NCBI GenBank assembly: GCA_948144175.1
Contig: CANXME010000893.1
Location: 1 to 64,000, forward strand
Reading direction: 5' to 3'
Source: Closterium sp. NIES-65
Lineage: Eukaryota; Streptophyta; Zygnematophyceae; Desmidiales; Closteriaceae
Length of the DNA stretch: 64,000 bases
Made by a program: the position numbers and the translations under genes. The notes beneath the pieces are model-generated. The model made no database searches and was not told where the DNA came from. It worked only from the letters and a program-made list of their open reading frames with translations. Shown piece by piece: positions 22,006-34,800 of the stretch (positions are counted from its first letter, which is position 1; each line of letters starts with the position of its first letter).

Positions 22006-25000
22006 TGTGTATGTGTATGTGTGTGTGATATGGTTTATGTGTGTGCGGATGCTGCCAAGGATGTACTTTCTCAGGAACGACCATCTGCTGCAGGCAGCTC
22101 ATCTCTGCATTGCCCTCAGACCTCTCTGCTGTAAGTTTGAGTTTGGGGTTTCACTTTTGAGTCAGCTTAAAAGACAAGCAGAGGAGGATGCTGCCGAGGC
22201 TGTACTTTCTGCGGGATGATGACCTGCTCCAGCTCATATCCGCATCATTTTTGGGGCGCCTCAAAAGTCTGGGGGATGATGTGATGACCTGCTCCAGCTC
22301 ATATCCGCATCACCTTCGGATCTCTCTGCTGTACGTATATGTGTCTCTGTATGTGTATGTGTGTGTGATATGGTTTATGTATGTGCGTATGCTGCCGAGG
22401 CTGCACTTTTGGGGGGATGACGATCTGCTGCTGCAGCTCATGTCTGCATTGTCGTCAGGCCTCGCTGCTGTATGTTTCTGCGTGCCGGTTCGTTCATGTG
22501 TATGTGTGTGTGTGTGATTTGGTGTACGTGTAAGTGTATGCCCGAATGGATGTCGTTTCTGGGAATGACAATCCACTCCCTTTTTCCCCGCTCTCTCTCC
22601 CTGTCCCCTGTTCTCCTGCTTCAGGTGCACGTGCACATTCGCAAGCTCTCCACTGCAGTCTCATGGTCCCCTCCCATCCTCCCTCCATTCCCCTTTTCCC
22701 CCTCTCTCCCCCTCTCCCCTCTCCCCCTTTCTCCCCTCTTCACTCTTTTCCCATGTCAGGTACACGTGCACATTCGCAAGCTCTTCACAGCAGTCTCAGG
22801 CATTGAAGTATCGGCAGTCTCTGATACCATTTTGCCAGAAAAGAGTACAGCAGAGGATGTAGTGAAGTTTGCACCTTCAGGGGACGCAGGGAAGAGAGTA
22901 TTTATCACCGCAGCTCTTTCCGACGGGGAGCGGCTCGTGCTGCACCAACCAGTGGAGCTTGCGGAAGGTGCTGCCACGTCAGCGAGTGCCACGTCAGCGG
23001 ATGCCACGTCAGCGGGTGCCACGTCAGCGGAAGGACAGAAGCCAGCAGGAGCCACCAAGTGGCTGCTGGATCTCGACATGGCGCTGCGGACGACTCTGAG
23101 CGACCTGGTTGTGTCAGCGGTCGCTGAGCTGGCGGCGTGTGATTGGCTGTCGACTGCTGCGGCTGGGAAGAGGGAGAAGAGCAAATGCAGCGGGAAGGAG
23201 GGAAGTGGCGGCGGAGTGAGGAGGAGTGGAGTGAGGATGGGCGGTAGCAGCAGGAGGAATGGAGGAAGGTTCCTCGAGTGGCTGGGGAAGCTGCCTTTGC
23301 AGCCGGCGCTGCTAGCTCTTCAAGTGAGCTGGACTGCTCTGGTTGAAGGGATTTTGGCAGGCGAGGAACGGGAGGTAGATGAGCAAGGGGTGCAAGTGAG
23401 GGGTGGAAAGGAAGCAGGGCTGGAGGCTCTGGTGGTGGGGCTGGAGGGGCTTCTGCAGTGGCTGGCACGTGCCGTGAGGGAGCGGAGAGAGCTGGCTAGG
23501 AAAGCAGCGGGGGCAGGAGGAGGAGGAGCAGGCAGAGCAGCAGGGGGAGCAGGGGGAGTAGGAGAGGGGGCAGGTGGCGAGGAGGGGAGGTTGATGGAGG
23601 CCAAGTGTGAGGCGGTGATTACTGTGTTGGTTCACCTGCTGGAGAGCAGTAAGGCGCTGCTGCTGGAGCAGCAGGAGGAGCAGGCACGGGCAGAGAAGGA
23701 GGAGGAGGAGGATAAGGAGAATATGGAGTGTGCAGGGCTTCAGCAGAAGCAGAAGCAGAAGCGGAAGGAGAGGAAGCAACACGGGCTCTCCCTCTCCTCC
23801 TTTGCCTGGCGAAAATGCCTCCGATACTACCTCGACCCTTCCCTCCCTCCCCTCCACCGCCTCTCTGTTCAAATCGCAGACGCCTCTTTCACCTACGGGT
23901 TTGAATACTCTGGCTGTACTCCCTCCCTCGTCCGCACCTCCCTCACTGACCGCTGCTTCCTCGCACTTTCCCAGGCGCTCTGGCACGGCCAGGGCAGCGC
24001 TCTGATTGGTCCAGCTGGCACGGGGAAGACGGAGACGGTCAAGGCGCTCGGGCGGCAGCTCGGGCGGCCGGTTTTGGCGTTATCTTGCGATAGGAGCTTT
24101 GACAGTGCGGCGGTGGGGCGGGTTTTGGAGGGAGTGGCGAGGCTGGGCGCGTGGGGGTGCATGGACGAGTTCAACCGGTTGGACGAGAGTACAATGTCTG
24201 CGATCTCGCAGCACCTGGTGGCGATTCAGGGCGCGCTGAGGGAGGGACGGAGAGAGGCCGTGCTGGCTGGGACTGCCGTGCCCGTGCACCCTGCCACTGG
24301 TGAGTGGGCGTGGGTGGGTGTGTGTGTGTGCACCCTACTACTGGTGAGTGGGCGTCGGGGGATGGGGGAAACAGGGTGGGGGTGCATGGACGAGTTCAAC
24401 AGGTTGGACGAGAGTACAATGTCTGCGATTTCGCAACATTTGGTGGCGATTCAGGGCGCGCTGAGGGAAGGAAGGAGGGAAGCCGTGCTGGCTGGGACTA
24501 CTGTGCCCGTGCACCCTGCCACTGGTGAGTGGGCGTGGGTGGGTATGTGTGTGTGCACCCTGCCACTGGTGAGTGGGTGTGGGTGGGTGTGTGTGTGTGC
24601 ACCCTGCCACTGGTGAGTGGGTGTGGGGGGATGGGGGGAACAGGGTCGGGGTGCATGGATGAGTGGAACAGGTTGGACGAGTGTACAATGTCGGCTATCT
24701 CACAACATCTGGTGGCGATTCAGTGCGCGCTGAGGGAGGGACTGCCGTGCCCGTGCACCGTGCTACTGGTGGGTGGGCGTGGGTGGGTGGGTGTATGTGT
24801 GTGTGTGTGCACCCTGCTACTGGTGAGTGGGTGTGGGGTGTTGTTCCTTGGTTGTTGTTGCTCTATGATGCCATGTGTGTGCTGTGATGTGTGCTGTGAT
24901 GTGTGCTGTGATGTGTGCTGTGATGTGTGCTGTGATGTGTGCTGTGATGTGTGCTGTGATGTGTGCTGTGATGTGTGCTGTGATGTGTGCTGTGATGTGT

Positions 25001-26356
25001 GCTGTGATGTGTGCTTGGATGAGGGAAGGCAGGAGGGAGGCGGTGCTGGCTGGGACTGCTGTGCTCGTGCACCCTGCCACTGGTGAGTGCGCGGATATTC
25101 TTCTGCTGTTGTGTGTGGACTGCTGTGTGTGCTCTGTGAGACTGTGGCGATTTGCACTCATCCTTCCACTTTACCCCATTCCCTTACTCGCTCGCGCCTT
25201 TTCGACTCCCTCCCAGGCATATTCGTGACGCTCAACCCGCGCTATGCAGGCAGGGACCATGCCCTTTCCGTCACTAACCCATACGCACCATTCTCCACCC
25301 CCTCCCTTCATCTCCCTCCCAGGCATATTCGTGACGCTCAACCCGCGCTATGCAGGCAGGGACCACCTGCCTGAGAGCCTGTCTGCTCTGCTGCGACTTG
25401 TCACCATCAGCACCCCTGACCCCTTTCCCTTGCCTCCCCACCCACCCACTATCCCTCCCCCACCTGTCACTGCCTCCCCCTCTCCCAGGCAGGCATATTC
25501 GTGACGCTCAACCCGCGCTATGCAGGCAGGGACCATCTGTCTGCTGCGCCCTCTCACAGTCGCCACCCCTCATGCACCTTCTTCCCTCCTAACCCACCCC
25601 CTTTCCCTCCCCCTCCTGCATCTGTCTCCCCGTTCCCAGGCATATTCGTGACGCTCAACCCGCGCTATGCAGGCAGGGACCACCTGCCCGAGAGACTGAC
25701 AGCTGACCTTCGAGTCACCCCACAACTGCCTCTCACCCTACTGTCCCTTTCCCTTCCTCATCTCTTACTCCCTCCCAGGTATATTCGTGACGCTCAACCC
25801 GCGCTATGCAGGCAGGGACCATCTGCCTGAGAGCCTGTCCGCCCTCCTGCGTCCTCTGACAGTCGCCGTCCCTGATGCATGCGCCATCGCCCATGTGACT
25901 CTGCTGTCGTGTGGGTTCTCGCATGCGGAGAGGCTGGCTGACGCTGCCACCCGCATATTCCAGGTATGGCTCGTGTGGGTGTGTGCATACACATGTACAA
26001 ACACAGGAATGCACAGAAAGTGAACATCCCTGGTGCATGCGCCATCACCCGTGTGACTCTGATGTCGTGTGGATTCTCGCATGCTGAAAGGCTGGCTGAT
26101 TCTGCCACTCGAATCTTCCAGGAGTGTGTGAATGCACAAGTACACGCACTCTGACAAGCACATGAACGCACTCATACATTCAGAGTCTCCCTCTTGTGAT
26201 GCATGCGCCATCGCCCATGTGACTCCGCTGTCGTGCGGGTATTCGCATGCGGAGAGGCTGGCTGATGCTGCAACTCGCATCCTCCAGGTATGGCTGGTGC
26301 TGGTGCTCGTGCTCGTGCTCGTGCTCATGCTGGTGCTGGTGCTGGTGCTCGTGCTG

Positions 26357-26397
<41 letters not shown>

Positions 26398-29300
26398 GGT
26401 GCTGGTGCTGGTGCTGGTGGTTGTGTGTCCATGCTTCGCCCCCATTTCCTTCCTCCTGGTCCTCTGTGGTTGCCAGTTCCTTTTCCAGCAGTCAGAGCAG
26501 TGCTTGGCCCCCCAACCCCAGTACGACTTCAGCCTCAGAGCGCTCAAAGCCACTCTTGAATCTGCTAGGCCACACTCATTCCCTTCCTCCCTACTCGTCC
26601 CCTTGGCCTGCCCTTTCTGTCTCCAGCGGTCAGAGCAGTGCTTGGACCCCCCACCCCAGTACGACTTCAGCCTCAGAGCGCTTAAAGACACTCTTGACTC
26701 CCCCATACTTGTTTCCCCTTGAAACTCTTCTTCATCCCGCCCACACCTTTTTTTTCTTCCTCCAGGAGTCCGAGCAGTGCTTGGCCCCCCAGCCTCAGTA
26801 CGACTTCAGTCAGAGAGCGCTCAAAGCAGCTCTGAGATCTTCTCTCACTCTCTCATTTCGCTCCTTCCTCGTCATCCCTCTTGTCTACCTTGCCCCGCAG
26901 GAGTCTGAGGAATGCTTGGACCCCCAGCCTCAGTACGATTTCAGTCTGAGAGCGCTCAAAGCAGCTCTGAAATCTGCTAGGTCTGTTATGCTGGCGCAGA
27001 CAGAATTGGAGGGGGGTGCGAGTGAGAATGAGGGTAAGGAGAGGAAAGAGGAAGTGGAAGAAGGTGCGAGTGAGAATGAGAGCAAGGGGATGAGCGAGGT
27101 GGTGGAAGGGGGTGCGATTGAGGGGGAAAAGGAAAGGAGGGAAAGTGGTATGGAGGAGGTGTGTGAGAGAGAGATGGAGGTGAAGGGTGAGGAGGGTAGG
27201 GAGGAGGGATGTGTGGAAGAGGAGGAGGGGGGGAGTGTGAGATCAGAGGAGAAAGAGGAGTTTTACGAGGCAGAGGATGGGGAGCAAGGGGGGGATGAAG
27301 AGGGGAAGGAGGAGGGGAGGCAGGAAGAGGGGGAGGAGGAGGAGGAGGAGGAGGAGGAGGAGAAGGAGGAGGAGGAGGAGGAAGGGGAGGAGCCGGAGGT
27401 GAGAGAGGAGGTGTTGCAGGTGGAAGAAACAGAGGAGGGAGAAGGGGACGGAGAGGAGGACATAGTAGAGGAGGTAAAGGAGGAGGTAGGGGCGGAAGAG
27501 GAGGAAGAGGAGGAGGAGGAAGAGGACGAAGAGGCCCACCGTGTGTCGAGATGGCCGTTGGAGTCCCGATCCCTAGTCCAGGGCATTTTCGGCCAGCTGG
27601 CAGCCAAGCTGGCACCTGCTGACGTGGCAACCTTCCGGGAGGTGGTTTCCCGGAACCTTCCGGACGTGGCTGTGGAGGAGATGGGCGACGCTGAGCTGAC
27701 AGCGGCGGTGGAGGTGGTGTGTGAGAGGGAGGGGTACGTGGCGAGCTGTGATTGGACGAGGAAGGTGCTGCAGATGGCGAGGTTGATGGGGCTGCATCAG
27801 GGGATCATGCTGGTGGGGCCGCCTGCTGGGAAGACCACGGCCTGGAGAGGTGAGAAGGGGTGAAGATGGGTGGAGATGGGTTGGGAGGGGTGATGATGGG
27901 ACGGCGATGGGTGGTAAGGGGTGAGGAGGGATGATGAGACGTGAGGACGAGAGGGATGGGTCTGCATTAGGGGATCATGCTGGTGGGGCCGCCTGCTGGG
28001 AAGACCACTGCTTGGAGAGGTGAGGATGGGTGAAGAGCGGTGATGCGGGATGAAGGTGGGTTAGGTAGGGGAATAATAGGTTGAGGATGGGTAGAAAGGG
28101 ATGAGGAGGGATGGTGATGGCGAGGCTGGTGGTGAGGCTGATGGGGCTGCATCAGGGGATCATGCTGGTGGGGCCGCCTTCTGGGAAGACCACTGCTTGG
28201 AGAGGTGAGGAGCGGTGAAGAAGCATGGAGATGGGTGATGATGTTGCGGGGATGAGCGGAAAGGGGTGTCTGTGACAGTGGTGGATCCCAGAGAGTCTGT
28301 CCAAGGCACCACCCTCTCCCAAGCAGGCGCTCTTTGGGGGCGTTGAGGCAACCACCCTCTCCTTCTTCTCCCCCATTCTCTCCTCCCCGCCTCCAGTGCT
28401 GCACAAGGCCCTGGAGGCAACGAAAGGGTCGCAGGTGTCGGTGACAGTGGTGGATCCTAAGAGTCTGTCGCTCCCATTCCCGCCTCCCCTTCTTGCAGTG
28501 CTGCGCAAGGCCTTGGAGGCATCGCAAGGCGTGCAAGTATCCGTGACAGTGGTGGATCCCAAGAGTCTGTCCAAGGAGGCGCTGTTTGGGAGCGTGGAAG
28601 CCACCACGCGGGAGTGGAGTGGCAGGACGGCGTGTTCACCCAAGCCTCTACTCTCTACCCCCTCCCTACCCTCTTCTCTTCCTCCCCTTCCTACCCTTTC
28701 ACCCCTGTCTGCAGTGCTGCGTGAGGCCTTACAGACATCGCAAGGCGTGCAGGTGTCCGTGACAGTGGTGGATCCCAAGAGTCTGTCCAAGGAGGCGCTG
28801 TTTGGGAGCGTGGAAGCCACCACGCGGGAGTGGCAGGACGGCGTGTTCACCCGGGCTTTAAGGGCCGTCGTGCGAGAGTATGAGGAGGAGAGGGAGCGGG
28901 AGACAGGGAGAGATGGGGTGGCGGAGGGGGTGGAAGAAGAGGAAACGGAGGGCGATAGGGAGAGGAGGGAAGGGATGGAAGGGGAAGGGGATGAGGGCGA
29001 TGGAGGAGGGGAGATGCGGCAAAGAACAGGAGGGAATGCGGGGAGGGGCGTGGAGTGGCGGCGGCGGCACTGGTTTGTGTTTGATGGGGAGGTGGACCCC
29101 ATTTGGATAGAGACTCTCAACTCACTGCTGGATGATAACAAGGTGAGAGGGCGTACCCATTGCCTTGGGCTGCATGAAAGGGCAATGCAGGGAGGGGCGA
29201 CACAAGGAGGGAAGATAAGGGGAGGCGGCGGCACTGGTTTGTGTTTGATGGGGAGGTGGACCCCATTTGGATTGAGACACTCAACTCGCTGCTGGATGAC

Positions 29301-31846
29301 AATAAGGTGGGCAATGTGGGAATGATGCACAGAGCGGGTAGGCGTGAAGGGATAACAGGGGGAGGGGTGACACAAGGATTGGTTAGGAGGCAGTAATGGT
29401 ACTGGTTTGTGTTTGATGGCGAGGTGGACCTTATTTGGATTGAGACGCTCAACTCGCTGCTGGATGACAATAAGGTGAGACAGCATATGCGAACTTGGCA
29501 AGGGTGGGGTAGGGTGAGGCAAGGGTGGGGTAGGGTGAGGCAAGGGTGGGGTAGGGTGAGGCAAGGGTGGGGTAGGGTGAGGCAAGGGTGGGGTACGGTG
29601 AGGCAAGGGTGGAGTAGGGCGAGGCTGAACTGTCATGACTCTGCCTGCCTACAGGCGAACGCCTCTCGCTCCTCCCCCACATGGACTGCATATGCGAATG
29701 CCCCTCTTTTGGCCACGCCACTATACCCCTCTGCGCCCCTCCCCTCCCCTTTACATTCAGGTTATGACTCTACCCACAGGAGAGCCCTCACATGCACTGC
29801 ATATTCGAGTGCCCCTCCATCTCACCCACAACACTCTGCATTCTGCCCCCCTCTCCCACGCTCCCCACCCCGTCTGCCCTCCCCTGCCACCCATCAGGTC
29901 ATGACTCTACCCACAGGAGAACGCCTGCCCCTCCTCCCCCACATGCACTGCATCTTCGAATGCCCCTCTCTCGCTCACGCCACTCCCGCCACCATCTCTC
30001 GTCTCGGAGTGGTCTGCTTCCCCCACTCCCTCCTCTCCCTCCCCATGCTCCTCCACCGCTTCCGCTTCCTCCTCCCCCCCATGCCCTTCCCCCCACCCTC
30101 CTCCTCCCCGTCCTCTTCATCTCTTTCCCCTCTCCCTCCCTCTCTCTCCACCACAACAACACCTGCACCAGCTACCCCCGCTACCACCACCACCACTACT
30201 CTCTCTTCGTCCCACTCCTCCCACTCCTCCCACTCCTACCTCTCCTCCCACTCCTCCCACTCCTCCCTCACCTCCTCACTCTTCTCCGCGCCTCTCTTCC
30301 TCCCCTCGCGCCTCTCCCTCGGGATTGACGCGCCAGACGAGCATCTGGAGCTGCTGCCGCCTGGCCTGCCACAGCCGCTGCTACAGCCGGTGCTGGCTGT
30401 GGCGCTGGCGGCGCTACAGCCGGGCGGGCTGCTGCAGCAGGCTCTAGAGGCTGCTGCTGGTGTCAGTGGCGCTGGTACTGGTGCTACTGGTGCCAATGCT
30501 GCCAGCGCTGCCTGTGCTACAGCCGTTACAGCTGCAGGTTCGGCCGAGGCAGATTCCATTCCCTTTGATTCCATGCGTGCCCTTCGCTCGGTGTTCTTGT
30601 ACTATTGCTACCGAACCTCGGACCTCTGCCGAACCTCCGCTTCCCAAGCCACTCCGAAGAATGATGCGCTTGAAACGGCTGGTGTGCGGAGCGGTGGGGG
30701 AGGGGTGAAGGGAGGTGCGAATCGGTCTATTGCGGTGGTGGGGAGATTTACCAGGAAAGCAATGGTAGAGGCAATCATGGCAGGGGTTGCAGGGGGAATG
30801 GATGCTACCTCTCGCTCTGCCTTTGCAGACCGATTAGCTTGTGTTTTGGCGTCTGAAGGTGGGGGAAAAGATGAGGTGGCATGCCGTGCCACGTCAGAGC
30901 AGCTGCTGAGCTGTTTCGCTGACGTGGCGAGCGGCCATTGGAAGCCGTGGGAGGCGGCTCTGCCTGGATTGGCTGATGCTGATGCTGCTGTTGGGGGGTG
31001 CTTCGGGGATGAGGAGGAGGTGGAAGAGGGAGAGGAGGGAAGTGAGGAGGAAGAGGAGAGGAGTATGAGCTACAGAAGGAGTAATTCTGTGTCTGGTCGG
31101 AGCAATGGCAGTATGGGTGTTACAAAGCAGGTTGGTAGACAGGCGAAGGGTGCAGCTGGAAAGGCAGGAAGAGAAGGAAGGGGAGGATCAGGAGGGGTAA
31201 GAGGAGCAGGAGGAGCAGGAGCAGCAACAGGAGCAGCAGGTGCAGGAGTAGTGGCAGGAGCAGGAGGGGGAGGAGTAGACTCAACCACGGTTATCCCCAC
31301 AGCAGAGACAGAGCGGTTGGGTGCGGTGATCAGGGCCAGTCTCGCCCAATCACAGCCCATCCTGCTCTGTGGCCCACCTGGGAGTGGGAAGACTCTCGCG
31401 CTGACAGCTGTCGCGCAGGCATTGGCTACTGCTGGCGCTGACGAGGCACAGGCTGCTGCTGCCGCCGCTGCTGCTGCAGCTGGCGCTGCTGGTGGTGCTG
31501 GTGCTGGCAGTGCTGGTAGTGCTGGTGTTGGTGGTGCTGGTGGTGGGGTTGGAATGGGGACGCAGCAGCGAAAGGAGAAGCTTTCGCAGAAGCAGCAAGA
31601 AGGGAGCAAGCAATCGGCAGAGGCCGAGGTGGCGGCAGTGGCAGGGCCAAAGCTCCACGTGGCAGCTTTCAATTTGTCACTGTCGACGTCTCCCGAGTCG
31701 TTTATCGCTGAGCTGGAGCAGCACTGCCGCTACGTCAAGCTCCCTGCTGGTGGTGCTCGTGGTGCTGGTGTTGGTGTTGGTGGTGCTTCTGGTGCTGCTG
31801 CTGCTGCTGCCGGTGTTGGTGTTGGTGCTGCTGGTGGGTCACACGA

Positions 31847-31887
<41 letters not shown>

Positions 31888-34800
31888 TGGTTTCGACATC
31901 AGCATCAGCAGTGGCAGCAGCAGCCGCCACTTCCAGTGTTAACTGGGCGCTGGAGCCTAAGGACCCAGTACCAGCGGACGGCCGTCTGCTGCTATTGTTA
32001 GATGAGGTGAATCTCCCCGCCCCTGACGCTTTTGGCACCATCCGCATGGCCGGCCTGCTTCGGCAGCTAGCGGAGCCGCAGCTGATTCCGCAGGCGGCGG
32101 GCGGGGTGGGCGGCGGTAGTGGGGAAAGCAGCAGGAATGGCGATACGCACGGCAGAAGCAGCAATAACGTTGGCAGTGGTGGTGGTGGTGGTGGTGCTGG
32201 CAGTGGTAGTAGCAGCAGCAGTGGAGGGAGCGGTGGGTATGCGTATGGGTTCTGGCACCCCAAGAGGCGCGTTTGGGTGCAACTGAGGCGGGTGTCATTT
32301 GCAGCCACTTGCAATCCGGCTTCAGACGTGGGCAGGCATGAACTGCCTGTACGCCTGACCAGGCATCTCACTGTTGCTCATGTTCCGTTTCCGTCCGGCG
32401 CGGCTCTTACGAGAATATACAGCACGTTTATAAGGGGGATATTGGCCCGGAACTGGCCTGGGGTGGCAGTGGAGGCGCGGGGGAATCCTCAGGTGGTTTC
32501 TCAGGTGGATTCTCAGGTGGTTTCTCAGGTGGGCGCGTGCCTGGCAGCGGCGATGGTGGAGGTGTATGAGGAGTGTGGGGTGAGGTTCACTCGGGCAGTG
32601 CAGCAGCACTACGTGTGCAGTCCTAGGGAGCTTACCAGATGGACTAGAGGCATCCGATTCGCCCTGGTGCATGGGCAGAAAGGGGTTCAGAGGGGTGGAA
32701 AGGGAGACGGGGACGAGAGGGGGGAGAAGGGGGCGGTTGAGAGGGGTGAAAAGGGTGGAGTGAGTGGGAAGAGTGGTAAGGGGCGTATGGGTGCTGGTGG
32801 TGCGAGATTGGGTGGTGGTGTGGGGCTGGTTGGAGCAACAAGTGCACATACAGGCGTTGGCGGTGCGGCTATCATCGGTGGTGATGGGGAGGGCAACTGG
32901 GCGGCAAGGCTTGTCCTGTCATGGCTGCATGAGGGAATGCGCATCTGGTATGATAGGCTGGTGAGGGAGGAGGAGAGGCAGTGGACGGCGAAGCTGCTGC
33001 TGCGGGTGGCAACAGAAAAGATACTCCCGATGCTCGTGCCTCTTGTAGGGAACACTCTTGTAACGAGTACAGGGAATCCTGTAGCTGTTGCTGATGGAGT
33101 TTCTGATGGTGCTCCTGCTGTGCCTTTCTCGCTACCTGCCGACCCGAGCCGGTTGGTGTTTTCGTCGCTTCTGACGGGGCGGTACAAGCCGTGCGCGGTG
33201 AACCACCTGAAAAAGCACCTGAAGTGGGTCCTGACAGGGGAGGCCCCGGATGCCGCAGGAGGGGCAGGTGCCGGCCAGGTGAAACCAGGTGTTTCTTCAG
33301 GTGCTGGGGCAGCAGAAAAGGCCGGGGACAGGAGAGGAGGAGCAGGAAAGCGGGCGTCAAGCAGCAGGGCAGGAGAGATGGAGGAGGAAACTGGGAGGAG
33401 AGTATTGGAAGAATCGGAAGAACTGGGAGTGGAGAAGGGGGAGGAGGATGCAGTGGAGGTGCAAGCAGGGGAGGTGGTATTGACTGATGAGTTTGTGTGT
33501 GCGGTGGTGAGGGCAGCATCGGTGCTGCAGCAGCCCATGGGGCATTTGCTGCTGCTGGGTCCTCCTGCAACTGGGAAATCGACCGTTGCCAGGTGGGTGT
33601 GAAGCATCTGTTTGAGAGAGGGTGTGTGTGTGAGAGTTAGGGTCTGTGTGTGCGGTGGTGAGGGCGGCATCGGTGCTGCAGCAGCCCATGGGGCATCTGC
33701 TGCTGCTTGGTCCTCCTGCGACCGGGAAATCAACCATTGCCAGGTGGGTTTGGGGTTTGGGTTTAAGGATGGTTTGGGTCTAGTGTTCATTTTAGAAGTT
33801 AGAGCTTACTGATTGAGTGTATGTGCATGAGTTTGTGTGTGCGATGGTGAGGGCGGCATCGTTGCTGCAGCAGCCCATGGGGCAACTGCTGCTGCTTGGC
33901 CCTCCTGCCACTGGAAAGTCTACTGTTGCCAGGTGGGTGTGAAGTATTTCTGTTTGCTTGTGTGTGTGTAATCGCTGTGATGGGATTGGAGGAGGGGCAG
34001 GTGGCACGGCACTCCCTCCATGTGCTTCCTTTTGAGGCGCCTCAAAAGTCATTCCTGTTTGCTTGTGTGTGTGTGATCGCTGTGATGGGATTGGAGGAGG
34101 GGCGGGTGGCGTTCCCTCCATGTGCTTCCTTGGTTGCCCTCTCCACTTACCCACGGTGCCTTCCCAATTCTGCATGCAGATGTGCGATTGCTGCGACGGG
34201 ATTGGTAGAGCTGCGGGTGGCGCTGCACGCAGGATCCGAGGTGCTTCTGTGGCTCCAACATTGAACCCTAAATGCATCCCTCTCCTCTCCTCCTCATAAC
34301 CCTTGCTGGCCAATCACATGCTCGCAGATCCGCAATCGCTGCGACGGGATTGGTGGAGGTGCGGGTGGCGCTGCACGCGGGATTCGAGGAGCGCGAGCTG
34401 GACGGCCCGCTGGAGGAGGCGCTGCGGGCGGCGGGGTGCGACGGGCGGCGCGTTTGTCTTGTTCTGGAGGAGGCGCATCTGGTGGAGAGCGCTGTCTTGG
34501 AAAGGCTCAACTCGCTTCTCACGGGGGGGGACGTTCTTGGGCTGTTTGGAGCGGAAAAGCAGCAGGTGAGAGGGGGGGGGTCGGGTGATGGTGGTACCAT
34601 ACAGCCAACAGACTTGAGTTCATTCAGAAGATGCCAAGCAGCGCATCTGGATGAGCAGTGCTTCTGGTGAAGAGCTCTGTTCTGGAGAGGTTCAACTCGC
34701 TTCTCATGGGGAGGGGAGGGGGGGGGGGGGGGGGGAGGAAAGAGGTGGGGGTGTGTCGTTCTCGGGCTGTTTGGAGCGGAAAAGCAGCAGGTGAGAGGGG

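Larger units (their letters stand above)
22760..27000 (+). other. Dynein linker C-terminal half and AAA1
   Basis: Exon 22760-24299 starts [16 protein letters not shown] (linker) and contains the AAA1 Walker [16 protein letters not shown] (about 24009-24053) and Walker [11 protein letters not shown]. Exon 25779-25963 supplies sensor I (TLNPRYAGR), and exon 26901 onward the sensor II helix [10 protein letters not shown]. All catalytic residues expected for the main ATPase site are present. Upstream of AAA1 an Ala repeat ([15 protein letters not shown]) and a Glu-rich insert interrupt the linker. The AAA1 and AAA2 modules are separated by a roughly 170-residue acidic insert (27000-27535). Confidence -1.
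27001..30000 (+). other. Dynein AAA2
   Basis: Exon 26901-27849 ends with [21 protein letters not shown], exon 28715-29142 has [30 protein letters not shown] and the Walker [12 protein letters not shown], and exon 29898 onward has [20 protein letters not shown] with the ATISRLGVV sensor region. The P-loop is one residue shorter than GxxxxGK[ST]: GPPAGKT has three residues between the first Gly and GK. Both downstream copies of the P-loop exon end share the short form, so it is not a random read error. Confidence -1.

Noticed and set aside
24529-25086. Repeated CDVCCDVC open frame resembling a cysteine-rich protein
   Set aside because: It is the translation of a GATGTGTGCTGT array between copies of a dynein exon end.
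28152-29636. 494-codon minus-strand open frame rich in Pro/Ser/His
   Set aside because: It covers several dynein AAA2 exon copies in antisense, including splice sites that fit the plus strand only.
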